64,000 nt of DNA from Hibiscus mutabilis (GCA_019671005.1 CM033721.1:51502864-51566863); one strand, 5' to 3'; numbered from the stretch's first letter, positions 1 to 11,380 are shown. Notes: a model not told the origin generated them from the letters alone. Numbers and translations: made by a program.

Positions 1-2756
1 CGTTTTTGAAAATTCAAATCGTTAACCCGAATTGGTTCTATGCATCCCTCTTTCTGAAAACGTTTACTTAAACATGAGATTTTATTTTTAAAAATAAAAG
101 ACTTAGAGTCGCCACCAGTCACTTGGATTAGGTATACCGGACACTGAAAATAAAATCAGAGATTTCAGATTCGGGAGTCGGTTACGAGGGAGGAAGGTTT
201 CGCACCCCACTAGCCCGAAGATCGGTACCCAATTAATTACTGCCTTGCTAATATAAGATTTTTGTGAATTAAAGTGACAATTAAGCCGAAATTCAATTAT
301 ACATGCAAGATAATTTTAAGGGCCTCGCTATTCGAGAGTAAAAGACAGAACCACCACCACTACGACTGGTACTAGCCGCGCTTACTCTCGAATAGAAGGG
401 CGCCACATTGACAGTTAATATCTCGGATGCAATACTTAACAACATGGCAAATAACATGAATACGACAAACATTAATCAAGACATGAAGTAAATACAAAGT
501 AAAAGGTTCAAAATATCCTACATTAGCATCACATTATGTAATAGGGTATATATATATATATATTTAAAGGGAAGTGGCAGTAGCCACATATACATATATT
601 ATATGTTACGTAATATATATAAAAGAAATAATATATACATATATTTATATATATAACCCAATGTCATGTATTTATATATGAAAACCATATATTTAAATAT
701 TACATGTAAAAAATATACATTAATACCATATACTACATTATAAAACATACACACATATATATATATGTATAATACATACCACATATCGAAACATATATTA
801 TACATTTAAAAGAACATAAATGATAACAACACAGATCATATTAACATAACACATACATATATCAATGCCACATTACACATGTAAATCATGATAATACAAA
901 AAAGGCAATATATAAGACTGAAATATAAGTAAAATAATTACAGAGTAAAAATCAAATATGCATAAAGAAAAGGGCAAAACGACAAAGATTTAAAAAAGAC
1001 AAGGACTACGACTGTGGTTTAAAAAGGCAGAAGGACCACGGGCGTGATTTTGAAAACACGGAGGGATTTAAAAAGAGAATAACCCATTTGTTTTTATTAA
1101 AACACGTATAAATTCAGGTTTTTGCTAAAAAAAAAACCAAAAAAGGGTCTAACTCTCTCTTTTTTCTTCTTCTAAAATTCGAATGAACACCGCCGTGGTA
1201 TTCATTCTTACCGTCGTGAACTCCAGAATTCGGCCGCTATTCTCAAGTTCCGACGGCGCTTCCGCCACTCGACGGCGGCCGGTAAACCAAAAAATGAACC
1301 AAAACGGGTCCTTTTTCTTTTTCAAACCCAAATCTAACCCTTATTTCTCTTAAAAACCACAAAAAACCCCTTTTGTGAAAACCTAAACCCAAAATCCCTT
1401 TTCCTTTAAAAACCCAGAACCTCTTTTCGAAAATGAAGCAAAAAAACCTTTGCATGTCTGCCTCTTCACTGATTCACCCTGCGTGGCCTCGAAGAGGCCG
1501 ATGGGCTTGTCACCGGCGAAGAAGGGCAACAAACACGAGGGAGATTGATCGATGTAAAGAAGGAAGAACGAAACAGAGGTAAAAAAAAAAAAAACCTAAT
1601 TTTTGTGTTTGTGGTGATAATGATTTGAAAGAGAAAGAAATGAGGAATACCTTTGAAAGTTGTTACTTTTTCTCTATTGCTTCCAAATTCTTGAATCGGT
1701 TTTCTCTTACAATTGTTAGGGTTTTTCTCTTATATCCCCTTGAAATTACATAGATTTAGGAAAAGTAAAAAAATACCCTAGAAATTTGCTATTCGTTATT
1801 CTTTGTAATTTGGATGTATTCATATGTAACTCTGATTCTTGTTGGCTTGTCTTTGAATCTTTGTTTTTTTATGGTTGCACGGTCTGACATTATCCTTTTG
1901 CCTCTTTGCATATTGTGGCTGCTCGATGGAGGAGGGGACTAGAGGGAGAACCGATTTAGGGAGTAAGGCTCTGGTGGCCATTGGTTCTCCTTACCCACAT
2001 GGAGAGGAAGAGAAACAAACGCGCATGGGTTATCTGCGAGGAGCCGAGGAGTAAGGCAATGAGCTCCATGCGGCTGGGAAGATGAAGGGTCTGGGGAGAC
2101 CGAAGCACCGTGCGTGTGCTCCACGCGCACGTGGGTAGCTGAAGCGGCGTCCTTGCTCATATCTGAGGCGACTGCACAAGAATAGAAGAGGACAATTAGG
2201 GTTTATTCTTTTTTATTATCAGATTAGGGTTTCTGGTTATCAGGCCTAAAACGGGCCATTTAATGTAATATTTTTTGGGTTTTGAAGTTTGACTATATTA
2301 ATAAACTTGGGCTGCTTTATTATTTTAATTGGGCTACATTTATCTTAATTAGTCTCTTTTCCCTTCTTCTTTTTAAGTTAGTTTAATAATAATTGTAATA
2401 GTAATACTACTAATACTAAAAAAAGGCTAAAATACTATCAAGTATGCCATAATAATAACTATACTCCCATAATAATGCGATAGATAATAAGTACTATACT
2501 ACTAATACTAATAATGTTTTTTGTTTTTTAAAATAATAATATAACTATAACAATAACAACCACCCATAGTATTTAGGATACATTACTGATCCAAACACTA
2601 ACAATACCTTACTAATCGTAATCTTTTTTTGTTTCTTTGAATTTTAAGGATAATTACACATAATTAGTATGTAGTGATAATATAACATATAAACACAACC
2701 CTTTATTGCAAAATAAAAAAAACGGGTTAACACCCTAGATAAAATTAGTGATTACA
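1..2756 (-). repeat. LTR of a Tat/Ogre-type retrotransposon (open at window start)
   Basis: Read on the minus strand, this stretch begins with TGTAATCAC directly after a purine tract. It ends near the window edge with a block (about 60-240) containing GGTGGCGACTC and a run encoding 'CGTAACCGACTCCCGA'. I know this block from the ends of Tat/Ogre LTRs. The body is non-coding, with A/T-rich blocks and many stops. Short ORFs here, including 1939-2160 on the minus strand, have no recognisable domain. The partner LTR and true 3' end lie outside the window, so the left limit is unknown. Family assignment is from remembered motifs and is moderate. Confidence 0.5.
545..830. repeat. AT-rich low-complexity tract with TA dinucleotide runs
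   Basis: Nearly pure A/T with (TA)n runs around 547-565 and 750-765 and many TATATAT/ATATAC words. A 68-codon minus-strand frame here is only low-complexity translation (I/Y/M/F). It lies inside the Tat-type LTR. Confidence 0.8.
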
Positions 2757-2771
2757 GCTGCCCTTTTTTGC
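2757..2771 (-). other. Polypurine tract of the Tat-type element
   Basis: Minus-strand GCAAAAAAGGGCAGC sits immediately before the TGTAATCAC LTR start. A purine run followed by GGGCAGC/GGGCAAC is usual for the plus-strand primer site of Tat/Ogre elements. It fixes the element's orientation as minus. Confidence 0.5.
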
Positions 2772-2847
2772 TTATTCTTGTGGAACAAGGATAAAGCAAA
2801 GACCATAAGTGCTAATTTTATCCGACTTTCCTGTTAGACAACTTGCT

Positions 2848-3125
2848 CCCCCAAAGCGGCAATGAACAAATCCAAATAAATTGTTTTCCTGGAACGGCGA
2901 AAACAAACTGGGTAGCGCTGCATGTCCTCCCGGAGTGGCAATGGACGAACCAGATAGTAATTCTTCAAACGACTTATTCCTCTGCAGTGGCAGCGAACAA
3001 GTCCAAATGATCTTAAATAGTAGAAATTATTTCCCCGGAGCAGCGGAAACAAATCGGGTAGAACTGCTATATCCCTCTAAAGCGGTAGTGAACAAACCGA
3101 ATAGCAGTTCTTCAAACAAGGTTCC
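2848..3125. repeat. Two-level tandem repeat (about 48-bp subunits in a ~146-bp unit)
   Basis: Six diverged units carry the core 'CGGAGCGGCAAnnAACAAATC'. Units at about 2886 and 2927 match those at about 3030 and 3075 better than their neighbours do, for example '...TAATTCTTCAAACGAC' against '...CAGTTCTTCAAACAAG'. This gives a higher-order period near 146 bp made of three subunits. Confidence 0.65.
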
Positions 3126-3230
3126 ATTCTTCTTAGGCTTAAATGGATGGGCTAGTATGATTAAAATAAGGGTTTCCATTACCCATGAGCCTCAACAGAT
3201 AGGCTTTCTGACTTTCCTGTTTGAAAATTC

Positions 3231-3905
3231 CTGAGCTATGAGTATCTGCCTCATTCGCTCTAAAATCCTGATGTTGCGAGTCTAAAATCCTTTGCCTGAA
3301 ATCCTTGAGCTATGAGTATCTACCTCCTTCACTCTGTAATCCTAACATTGCGAGTTTGAAATTCCTCATCTGAAATCCTTGAGCAATGAGTATTTGCCTC
3401 TTTTGCTTTGAAATCCCGACATTGCGAGTTTAAAACTCCTCGCCTGAAATCCTTGAGCTACGAGTATCTGCCTATTTTGCTCTAAAACCCTAACATTGCG
3501 AGTTTGAAACTCCTCGCCTAAAATCCTTAAGCTACGAGTATCTGCCTCATTTTCTCTGAAACCCTGATGCGACAAGTTTGAAACTCCTCGCCTGAAATCC
3601 TTGAGCTTTGGGGTATCTACCCCTTTCGCCCTGAAAATCCTGATATTGCAAGTTTAAAAAATCCTCACTTGAAACCCTTGGGCTATGAATATCTACCTCA
3701 TTTTCTCTGAACTCCTAATGTTGTGAGTTTGAAAATCCTCACCTAAAATCCTTGAGCTACGGGTATCTGCCCCTTTCGCTCTAAAATTATGATATAGCGA
3801 GTTTAAAAATCCTCGCCTGAAATCCTTGAGCTACGGGTGTCTTCCCCTTTACTTTGAAATCCTGATGTTGCGAGTTTGAAACTCCTCGCTTGAAATCCTT
3901 TATGG
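3231..3905. repeat. Tandem repeat, ~73-bp period, about nine copies
   Basis: Units begin near 3231, 3302, 3376, 3449, 3523, 3597, 3673, 3749 and 3823. Each runs from 'CCTTGAGCTAYGAGTATCTGCC' through 'TTGCGAGTTTGAAACTCCTC' to 'GCCTGAAAT'. Copies differ by several substitutions and small indels. The minus-strand 69-codon frame at 3366-3575 is a by-product of the period. Confidence 0.9.
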
Positions 3906-4249
3906 GTTTTCACTTTGTTGTTTTCTTTTCTTCTCAGGAAGTACCTGATCTAACCTTCAAATACTTGTAAAAGAGATGAAATGTTGTGGTGGTATGAGTT
4001 AGCATGCTCCTAACACAAAGATATCTAGATACCAATAATGCATGGAGTCATTTTGGAGCTGCTGGGGAAAAACCCTTACTTTCTGGTCAATCACCCTTAA
4101 CTCCCACGAGCTTTCTGTCTTTGTTGAGTCTTCATTTTTATCTCATTTTGATAGGATATTGCTGACGTATTATGGTTTGGCTAAAATCTATCACCTCCCG
4201 AAGTCCACTTTCAAAATGTCTTCCCACTCAACTCAGGCTTAGTTGTCGC

Positions 4250-4925
4250 CTCTTCATTGACTCTTCATGACGAGTCCTCTTCAATCTCAACATTAGGGTG
4301 AACACATGCCCCTAAATCTTTTGAACCCTTTTTACTTCCATAAGGTCCAATCTTCATTTTTTCTTTACTGAATCTTCCTTCGTCGTCTCATCTTGAAAGG
4401 AGGTGCTGGCTTACACCGATCAGAATTGAATCTATTATTTGCTAAATTCCAAATTCATAACATTACCATAACTTAACTTGGGCTTAACTATTACATTTTC
4501 TATGACTCTTCATGATGAACCTCCTTCTACCTCAACATTAGGGTGAACACATGCCCCTCAAATCCCCAAATTTTCCGTATTTTAATAAGGTTTCAAATCT
4601 TCAATATTTTGGACCATTTAAAACATATTAAGGCAGAAAAATCATTTCAAATCTCTGAACTGTCTGGCATATAAAATCTTTGCTATCATTAGTCATTCAT
4701 GCTAGGTCAACCATATATTTCCTTGACTTGAAAATCCAACCACAGGGCCTTGTAGAGAAATATTCTTCTCTTTCTTTACCTTGGTAGTTTCTTATCTCTC
4801 ATTTTTCTGTCCCATCGGGATAACCTTTCTTCTATCTCAACGGTAGGCTGAAAACATGCCCCCTAAGTTTCCAAAATTTCATTTCTTCCATAAGATCCAA
4901 TCTTTAATTTTCTGACCCAACTGAG
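4250..4925. repeat. Three diverged long repeat units (~245 and ~305 bp apart)
   Basis: A block containing 'CTCAACATTAGGGTGAAC' then 'ACATGCCCCT', followed by a 'CCATAAGGTCCAATCTTC'-like stretch, occurs at about 4285, 4530 and 4835. The third copy is the most diverged ('GGTAGGCTGAAAACATGCCC'). Material between the cores is partly repeated as well. Confidence 0.65.
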
Positions 4926-5090
4926 GTATTGTGGCAAACACTCTCTTCTAGCCTTCGAATTGTGTAGCATACGAAGTTTTGCTATTATTCTCTTTAGAAT
5001 TATTGCCAAGTTTTGTATTAGGTCGATCATGTACGCCCTTGACCTTGCACTCTAAACTCTGTTCTTACAACAATAGCTTATTCTTTCTAT

Positions 5091-5165
5091 TTCTCTCTCT
5101 TTTTCTTCTTTTTTTTTTTTTTTCTTTCTTTTATTTTTTCTTTATTTTTCTTTTCTTTTTTTCCA
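5091..5165. repeat. Pyrimidine (T/TC) tract
   Basis: About 75 bases almost free of purines, with a run of more than twenty T. It yields a spurious F/L-rich frame on the plus strand. Confidence 0.85.
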
Positions 5166-5290
5166 TCTATATGTCTGTTTGCTGACTATCATTTCAACAG
5201 AGGATGCTTTTTGGGTTAATATACAAAATAAAATCAATAGAAAAAGAATATAATGTCTCAAATACCAGATGTAGGATGCTTATTCACAGG

Positions 5291-5614
5291 TTCGTACAAT
5301 TTCCTCGAATTACGATATTACCAAGTTTATACGATCCCTAAAGATTATAGAAGTCATTAGAGTTGGTTTGCTAACGCATTAATCCCATTAATATTAATTA
5401 CCGGCTTATACTCATTTATTCAAATATTATCATTATTCATCTAACACAAAATTCCCATCGAATCACATCAATCCATTCGAAATGAGCATACAAGACGTCA
5501 TAGTTATCAAACAATCGACAAATCATCAAATAGCACACAATCATGGTAGACGACCCTACACGGTCTCTAAAGCCTCTAACAGTCCCAATATATCCGTATT
5601 ATCATCATGCGTCT
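5291..5614 (-). repeat. LARD-like LTR copy R1, distal fragment
   Basis: This aligns base for base with about 36910-37214 and 41605-41932, sharing 'GAATTACGATATTACCAAG', 'GATCCCTAAAGATTAT' and 'GACGACCCTACACGGTCTC'. It stops abruptly at element A and resumes at 17186, so element A interrupted it. The last ~430 bp present in the copy at 41172 are missing. The left edge at about 5290 is therefore a truncation against the Tat sequence. Confidence 0.8.
5610..5614. other. Target-site duplication CGTCT, left copy
   Basis: CGTCT directly precedes the TGATAAG start of element A and recurs at 17186-17190 after its CAACA end. Uninterrupted relatives at about 37210 and 41930 carry a single 'GCGTCTCATAAATATCGAA'. 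Confidence 0.93.
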
Positions 5615-5836
5615 TGATAAGTGTTCAAAAGTACTATTTTTCTTACTCTTTTTATTCATATTATTGTTAGACTTAGGCTCATATTAGTTACATAATTAGT
5701 CATTCATGCATTAATCCATGTTTCCTTTCATCGTTGAGCTTGATTGCATAACTTGGTTGTTTTTGTGGGAAAATATGCTGCTTTGGTGTGTTTTGTGTGT
5801 ATGTGCAGGATCACTTGCCAAAGCAAGGCTAGAGCT

Positions 5837-5926
5837 AGTTGCCAGGGCATGCATGAAGGAGATGCCGAGCCAGTTGCCAGGGCAATGAATGAAGGAGACA
5901 CCGAGCCAGTTGCCAGGGCAATTGTC
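5837..5926 (+). repeat. ~36-bp minisatellite inside the LTR, 2.5 copies
   Basis: Units at 5837-5871, 5872-5907 and 5908-5926 start AGTTGCCAGGGCA and continue with a TGAAGGAGAYRCCGAGCC-like tail. The same array lies in the 3' LTR (about 15877-15966) with its own point changes. Confidence 0.85.
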
Positions 5927-6163
5927 GACAAAGAATAATGTGATATGGTAGTCGAAATTGATGACTAGACAAGCCCAAGATGACGTGGAGCAAAGCTAAA
6001 TCCCAAAGGAGTTTGATTTCCATGAAGAGGTTAAAGAAGAATTAAATTCCAAGAGGATAGGAGAAGTTCTAGAAGGAATATAATTATAATAAAGAATTAT
6101 ATTCTTTAAAGATAATTTAACTCCAACTTAACTTTCTCCTCAAAGAAGGACTTTGACCTAGCC

Positions 6164-6174
6164 CTATAAATTAG
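6164..6174 (+). promoter_or_regulatory. Probable TATA box of the 5' LTR promoter
   Basis: CTATAAATTAG lies about 550 bp into the LTR and is conserved at 16206-16216 in the 3' LTR. The U3/R boundary would then fall near 6195-6205. This is inferred from sequence only. Confidence 0.6.
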
Positions 6175-7147
6175 AGGCCATGCCGTCAACTCCAAAGGGG
6201 AAAGAATAGAGAATTTTTGACAACATCAAGGGCAAGGAGGATTTCGACAAAGCTCCATCCATTATTCATCTTTTTCTTTCTTGTTCAATTAGGTTCATGC
6301 TAGGGATTCTTTATCTTGTGTTTCTTTGGAACCTAGCCATGAACTAAATCTATTTGGCTTAGGTTATTGTGTCTTGTGGTTGCGAGAAACTATTGGATTT
6401 GTTTAGGTAATAAGAGTTTGCACTTTTCTATTCAAAGTTTATTCATTCTTGGTTCTTATTCTTGTTTGCGAGTGAATTGGGAGAGGATCTCGTAACTTCA
6501 TCTATTTATCTAATATCGAGAGAGTTAGATTCAAGAAATGAATGAATATGATCTTTATTCAATCTATTGATGGTGAAGATTAATCCATCTTAGGAATAAG
6601 TTAAGGATTTCAACGGCTAAAAGGAGCGCAAGATTGGTTGTTGTTCACCCTTGATTCACGCAGGGATGTATTATCAAGGCATGCACAAGTAGCTAGAGTT
6701 TTGACTTAGGGATAAGAAGAAACCATTGAAGAACGCTCTGCCGAACCTTGAAGGTTGCTGCCCAGACGCCCAAGTAGTTGCCCAACTAGTAGCCCAGGGA
6801 ACCATCGATTAGTTGCCAAGGCAACCCCGTTGTGCAAGTTGCCACGGCAACTGAGTTTCCCTTGCACTCTTTTACCAAGACGATCCAATCGGCAATCACA
6901 CCTCAACTCACGATAACCTGGCCTATCTCTCTCATTTGATCTCATCTATTCTTTTACTTTATTGCTTTCTAGTTTAGTTATTAGTTTAAACTCCTATAAT
7001 CTTCTATTTGTGTTTTTACTTTTTATAGTGCAAGAGATTAGATTCTTGAAGTGGCACCAATCCTCTGGAGACGATATCTTTTATACTATAACTTGCAACG
7101 TGTACACTTGCACAATTACAGAGCACTTATTACGCGCAACAAGTTTT

Positions 7148-7166
7148 TGGCGCCGTTGCCGGGGAT
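7148..7166 (+). other. Primer-binding site, tRNA-Asp type
   Basis: TGGCGCCGTTGCCGGGGAT begins six bases after the LTR end. As I know the tRNA, it is the reverse complement of the 3' end of plant tRNA-Asp including CCA. Use of tRNA-Asp is a mark of Athila elements. The match looks perfect, unlike those in B, C and E. Confidence 0.9.
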
Positions 7167-7263
7167 TGGCAATAGCGACTTTGCTTTTATTTTCTTGCAC
7201 TTTCTTTTTATTTTTCTTGTTTAAGATTCAAAGGGCTAACAAACTTTGGTTTTGCATTGGTAT

Positions 7264-8580
7264 ATGACCAGGGCGAGACCGATTACACCAGAATATCCCT
7301 TTGATCCAGAAATCGAACGAACCTTACAAAGTCTTAGACGAAAGTTAAGAGTAGCAATGGCTATTCAAGACGGCAATATGAATCAAGATGTTCCAGCTGG
7401 AGGAGGAGTGATTCTTGCACGAAACAGAACTATTCGAGACTATCTTGAAGAAGATCGTGATGGACTTAATCCAGGAGTTGTCGCACCTGAAATTGAAGCC
7501 GACCAATTTGAGTTGAAACTGGTGATGTTTAATATGATCAACACAATTGGTCAATTTGGCGGCTCAACAACTGAAGATGCACGACAACATCTTAAATCTT
7601 TCCTCGAGATTTGTAACTCGTTAAAAATATATGGAGTCAGCCCTGATGTTTTACGATTAAGATTATTCCCCTATTCACTGAGGGATAGGGCGAAAGCATG
7701 GTTGAACAACATTCCTGCCGGATCAATAAGATCTTGGACCGATCTTTGTCATGATTTCCTTACTCGGTTTAATCCTTCAAATTTGATTGATAAGCTTCGT
7801 AACGACATTACTTCTTTTCGGCAGGCAGATGATGAATCCATGTACGAGGCTTGGGAGCGATATAGAGAACTTCTACACAAATGCCCCCTATATGGATTCC
7901 CAGTGTGGACACAAGTAACAATGTTTTACAACGCCGTGAATACACCAACAAGGATGATGCTAGATGCCTCGACAAACAACATACTCCTAGATAAGTCGCC
8001 GGAGGAAGCAATGCAAATTCTAAACAAGTTTGCCAAGAATGATTATCAATTCCCCTCTACTAGACGAGGAGGAGTTAGACGCCAAGCCACAATACATGAA
8101 CTAGGATCATCAGACTCAATTTCGGCACAATTGACCACTTTAACCAAGATGGTCCAAAACATGCAGAAACCAAACAACACACATGAGGTCAAGGTAATGG
8201 ATTCTTTTTGTGAGTTATGTGGTGGTAACCATGATTCTTCTGAATGTATGTAAAATCTGGAATCCAGCTTCTATGTGGGGAATTACAACCGGAACAACAA
8301 TGTGATGTCCAATACATACAATCCAGCTTGGAAGAAGCACCTGGATTTTTCATAGAGTAATCCCAACAATGCTTTAAACCAGAACAATCAGAATGCACAA
8401 GCATCGGGATTCCAACAGAATATGCCACGACAACAGTTACCGCAGCAATAACCGACAACATCTAGTTCTTTGAAAAATTCTCTAAATGCTTTTATGATGA
8501 AAACTGAATCTTATATGGCTGAGAATAGTAACTTCATAAATAGGCTCAAGCCCGTTCATCAAACAAAACCTGAATACTAG
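7264..8580 (+). pseudogene. gag: Gag polyprotein region of element A
   Basis: Gag would form the virus-like particle and bind genomic RNA. I chose the ATG at 7264 (MTRARP) because the related elements start the same way (MTRSHP at 61092; MTRGRP on the minus strand at 34008). An in-frame ATG at 7246 is weaker. The frame is open to a TAA at 8251. It holds a retrotransposon gag domain around residues 90-200 (AKAWLNNIPAGSIRSWTDLC) and a zinc knuckle CX2CX3HX4C encoded at 8209-8247. The stop comes two codons after the knuckle. Recognisable Gag (YNPAWKKH) continues in the same frame through further stops at 8353, 8449 and 8578, so the real C-terminus lay beyond. In this lineage Gag and Pol are often one polyprotein, and the shared frame with protease supports that here. 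Confidence 0.85.
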
Positions 8581-8945
8581 ACCGCAAGGAGGTTTACCTG
8601 GCGATACTGAAGTCGCAAGAGGAACTGGCCATGAGCAATGTAAGGCGATCACCACTAGAAGTGGCCAACAACTTAAATAGGCTCAAGCCCGCTCATCAAA
8701 CAAAACTCCACAAAAAGATCAAGACGAACCTAGCGGTAAAGCCTTAGATGCTGAACCAGGAATTGCCGCGGCAACCGGAAATAATCATGCCTCGACAACC
8801 AACGATAAGGATGCCTCGGCAACTTTTGATAAGCATGCCTCGGCAACCCAGTTGATAATGCCTCAGCAACTCCAGTTGTCCCGACAATGCCGTCAATCAG
8901 GTTCCAAACCAATAAAAGGATCGAAGATATCCGACTTCCACCACC
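8581..8945 (+). pseudogene. Degenerate Gag C-terminal / spacer segment of element A
   Basis: The segment holds the Athila-typical 'CKAITTRSGQQL' (compare CKAITLRSGKQ in element E near 62555). It then has an Ala/Thr/Pro/Gln-rich stretch coded by repeated TGCCTCGGCAACC words (8763-8850). Frames change several times. A 32-bp stretch at 8538-8569 is repeated with one mismatch at 8675-8706, suggesting a local duplication of ~137 bp. Confidence 0.6.
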
Positions 8946-9681
8946 ATTCCCACAAAGGTTGAAGTGACAAAAGCAAGAATATCAATTCAAGAAGTTTCTT
9001 GATATCCTAAAGCAAGTCCACATCAACTTGCCATTGGTGGAAGCAATTGAACAAATGCCGAACTATGCCAAGTTTTTTAAAGACATTGTGTCCAAAAGAA
9101 CAAGGCTAGGAGAGTTTGAAACAGTTGCCGCAACAGAGGGATGCATGGCCATGTTGCACAATCGTATGCCACCTAAGTTGAAGGATCTCGAAAGTTTCAC
9201 AATGCCCTGTTCTATTAGAAAACACTATGTTGGGAAAGCATTATGCGACCTTGGGGCTAGCATAAACTTGATGCCTAAATCGGTTTTCTAGAAACTAGGA
9301 ATCGGGAAGGCAAAACCTACAACAGTTATGCTACAGCTAGCCGACAGATCCTATGTGCATCCAGAGGGAAAAATCGAAGACATACTGGTAAAAGTTGATA
9401 AATTTATTTTTCCCGCTGACTTTATTGTTTTGGATTGTGAAGCAGATGAGCATGCACCTATCATTCTCGGGAGACCATTCCTAGCAACATGGAGAACCTT
9501 GATCGATGTTGAAAAGGGAGAACTCACAATGAGGGTGAATGACCAGCAAGTTAAACTAAATGTTTTCCAAACACTAAGGCATGCCGATGATCCAGAAGAA
9601 TGCCAACTTCTTCATGCCACAGCAGAGTTTAACTTCGACGAGGAATTTAGTTGCCTCGGCAACTACATTGCTGATCAATAG
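8946..9681 (+). pseudogene. Aspartic protease region of element A
   Basis: Protease would cut the Gag-Pol polyprotein. After a conserved lead-in (INLPLVEAIEQMPNYAKF, from about 9025) comes the retropepsin active site C-DLGAS-INLMP, with the catalytic Asp codon at 9247. Further along are the flap-side LADRS and the second conserved block IILGRPFLAT (about 9460-9490). In-frame stops at 9289 (TAG) and 9679 (TAG) break it, as does one in the lead-in near 8964. Its frame is the same as gag and RT. Confidence 0.85.
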
Positions 9682-10985
9682 GAACCTAAGGAGCATGAAG
9701 AACCGGTCGATGAGGAACAACAAGAAGAGGAAAATTGGATAGTCAATCGACCAGGTACATACTTTGAACCACTGGATTACTCAGGTAAGGAAGGTAAGCT
9801 CGAAAAGCCCTCTATTGAACGACCACCGATTCTTGAGTTGAAACAGTTGCCAGAGCAACTAAAATATGCATACTTAGGAACCGATAATACATTGCCTGTA
9901 ATTATTTCTTCTAAGTTGCAACCTGAGCAGGAAAAGAAGCTGATCAAAATGTTGATGCTACACAAGAAGGCAATAGGGTGGACAATTGCCAACTTGAAGG
10001 GAATTAGCTCGGCAATGTGCATGCACAAGATTTTGTTGGAAGATTATCACAAACCTTCAATTGAGGCCCAAAGGAGATTGAATCATGCCATGAAAGGGGT
10101 TGTAATGAAAGAAATCATCAAGTGGCTTGACGCCGGCATTATATACCCTATCTCTGATAGTACATGGGTAAGTCCGGTACAATGTATACCGAAAAAGGGA
10201 GGTATAACAGTGGTAAGTAATGAAAACAATGAACTCATTCCAATCATGACTGTGACCGGTTGGAGGGTTTGTATGGATTATCGAAAGCTAAACAAAGCCA
10301 CTAGGAAAGATCACTTCCCATTACCCTTTATTGATCAAATGCTTGATCGTCTTGCAGGTAAACCCTTTTATTGTTTTCTTGATGGTTATTCAGGTTACAA
10401 TCAAATTGCCATAGCACCAGAAGATCAAGAAAAGACAACCTTCACATGCCCATACGATACTTATGCTTTCCAAAGGATGCCGTTCGGATTGTGTAACGCC
10501 TCGACAACCTTCCAAAGATGCATAATGACACTCTTTTCAGACATGGTCGAAGACTTCCTTGAGATCTTCATGGATGATTTTTCTGTTTTTGGTAATGACT
10601 TCGACAGCTGCCTCAGCAATTTAGAGAAGGTGTTGGCAAGATGTGAAGAAACTGATTTAGTCATCAATCGGAAGAAATGCCATTTTATGGTAGATGAAGG
10701 AATAGTGCTTGGCCACAAGATTTCATCCAAGGGAATTGAAGTAGACAAAGCCAAGGTGGACGTGATCGAGAGATTATCCCCACCAAGTTCGGTTAAAAGA
10801 ATTCGAAGCTTTCTTGGACATGCAGGTTTTTACAAGAGGTTCATTCATAATTTTTCTAAAATCACTAAGCCCTTGTGCAATTTGCTTAAACAGGATAAAG
10901 TCTTCGATTTTGATGATTCTTGCACCCAAGCATTCGAAACCCTAAAGGAAAAGCTTGCCTCGGCATCTATTATCATTCCACCAGA
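9682..10985 (+). pseudogene. Reverse transcriptase domain of element A
   Basis: RT copies the element RNA into cDNA. The frame is open from 9682 to a TGA at 11173. It shows WVSPVQCIPKKGG, WRVCMDYRKLN, FLDGYSGYNQIA, TTFTCPYDTYAFQRMPFGL, the catalytic FMDD at 10567-10578 and the thumb motif SFLGHAGFYKRFIHNFS (about 10807-10857). All catalytic Asp residues are present, so this domain alone looks intact. It is stranded between stops at 9679 and 11173. There is no good start ATG, as expected for part of a polyprotein. Confidence 0.93.
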
Positions 10986-11380
10986 TTGGACGCTACCTTT
11001 TGAGCTCATGTGTGATGCAAGTGATTTTGCAGTAGGAGCAGTTCTAGGCCAACACACAGGTAAGACCTTCCATGTGATATACTACGCTAGTAAAACTCTT
11101 AATAGTGCTCAAGTGAATTACACAACAACGGAGAAAGAGTTACTAGCTGTAGTTTTCACATTTGACAAGTTCTGATCCTATTTGATTGGTACAAAGGTAA
11201 TTGTTCATACGGATCATTCATCAATCAAATATCTATTTGCTAAAAAGGATGCCAAACCTCGTTTGATTCGTTGGATATTACTTTTACAAGAATTTGATAT
11301 TGGAATTAAGGACAGAAAAGGAACAGAAAATCAAGTGGCCGATCACTTATCACGTTTAGAACGCAATAGGGAGGAGGACG
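10986..11380 (+). pseudogene. RNase H domain of element A
   Basis: RNase H degrades the RNA strand during cDNA synthesis. LPFELMCDASDFAVGAVLGQ carries the first Asp, TTEKELLAVVF the Glu, VHTDHSSIKYL the second Asp and ENQVADHLSRLE the last Asp, so the DEDD set is complete. A TGA at 11173 splits it (FDKF*SYLIG). Related copies have Arg there, consistent with a CGA to TGA change. It follows RT in the same frame. Confidence 0.9.

Larger units (their letters stand above)
2772..5290 (-). mobile_element. 3' UTR of the Tat-type element, non-coding and repeat-rich
   Basis: About 2.5 kb between the polypurine tract and the junction with the LARD-like LTR at about 5290 holds no domain-bearing ORF. It is filled with three separate tandem-repeat systems (listed individually) and a pyrimidine tract. 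Tat/Ogre elements are known for hypervariable tandem repeats between pol and the 3' LTR, and the position fits. The 117-codon plus-strand frame at 2881-3234 only translates the first repeat block and is not called a gene. The pol part of this element is missing: it would lie to the right, and LARD sequence begins there instead. Confidence 0.5.
5615..7141 (+). repeat. 5' LTR of element A
   Basis: Starts TGATAAGTGTTC and ends TTATTACGCGCAACA. It is matched along its length by 15655-17185. It carries a TATA box, a 36-bp minisatellite and several TTGCCnnGGCAA palindromes. Small frames such as 5744-5938 and 6962-7267 have no domain and are LTR sequence. Confidence 0.95.

Noticed and set aside
599..805. 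68-codon minus-strand ORF
   Set aside because: Low-complexity AT tract; translation is I/Y/M/F-rich noise.
2881..3234. 117-codon plus-strand ORF as a host or element gene
   Set aside because: It runs through the 48/146-bp tandem repeat and its translation is just the repeat. No domain, no matching frame in other units.
3231..3905. 73-bp repeats as a CRISPR-like array
   Set aside because: Units are contiguous with no constant repeat/unique spacer pattern, and the surroundings are plant retrotransposons.
5091..5165. Pyrimidine tract as a functional splice or termination element
   Set aside because: A simple T-run in non-coding repeat DNA with no linked exon or gene.
7148..7166. tRNA gene at the tRNA-Asp-like sequence
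   Set aside because: Only the 3' tail complement is present, exactly where a PBS belongs. No cloverleaf can be made around it.
10461..10754. Antisense ORF over the RT domain of element A (and similar antisense frames at 30543 and 62460)
   Set aside because: Mirror of a strongly coding sense strand; codon pattern and conservation belong to RT/Gag.
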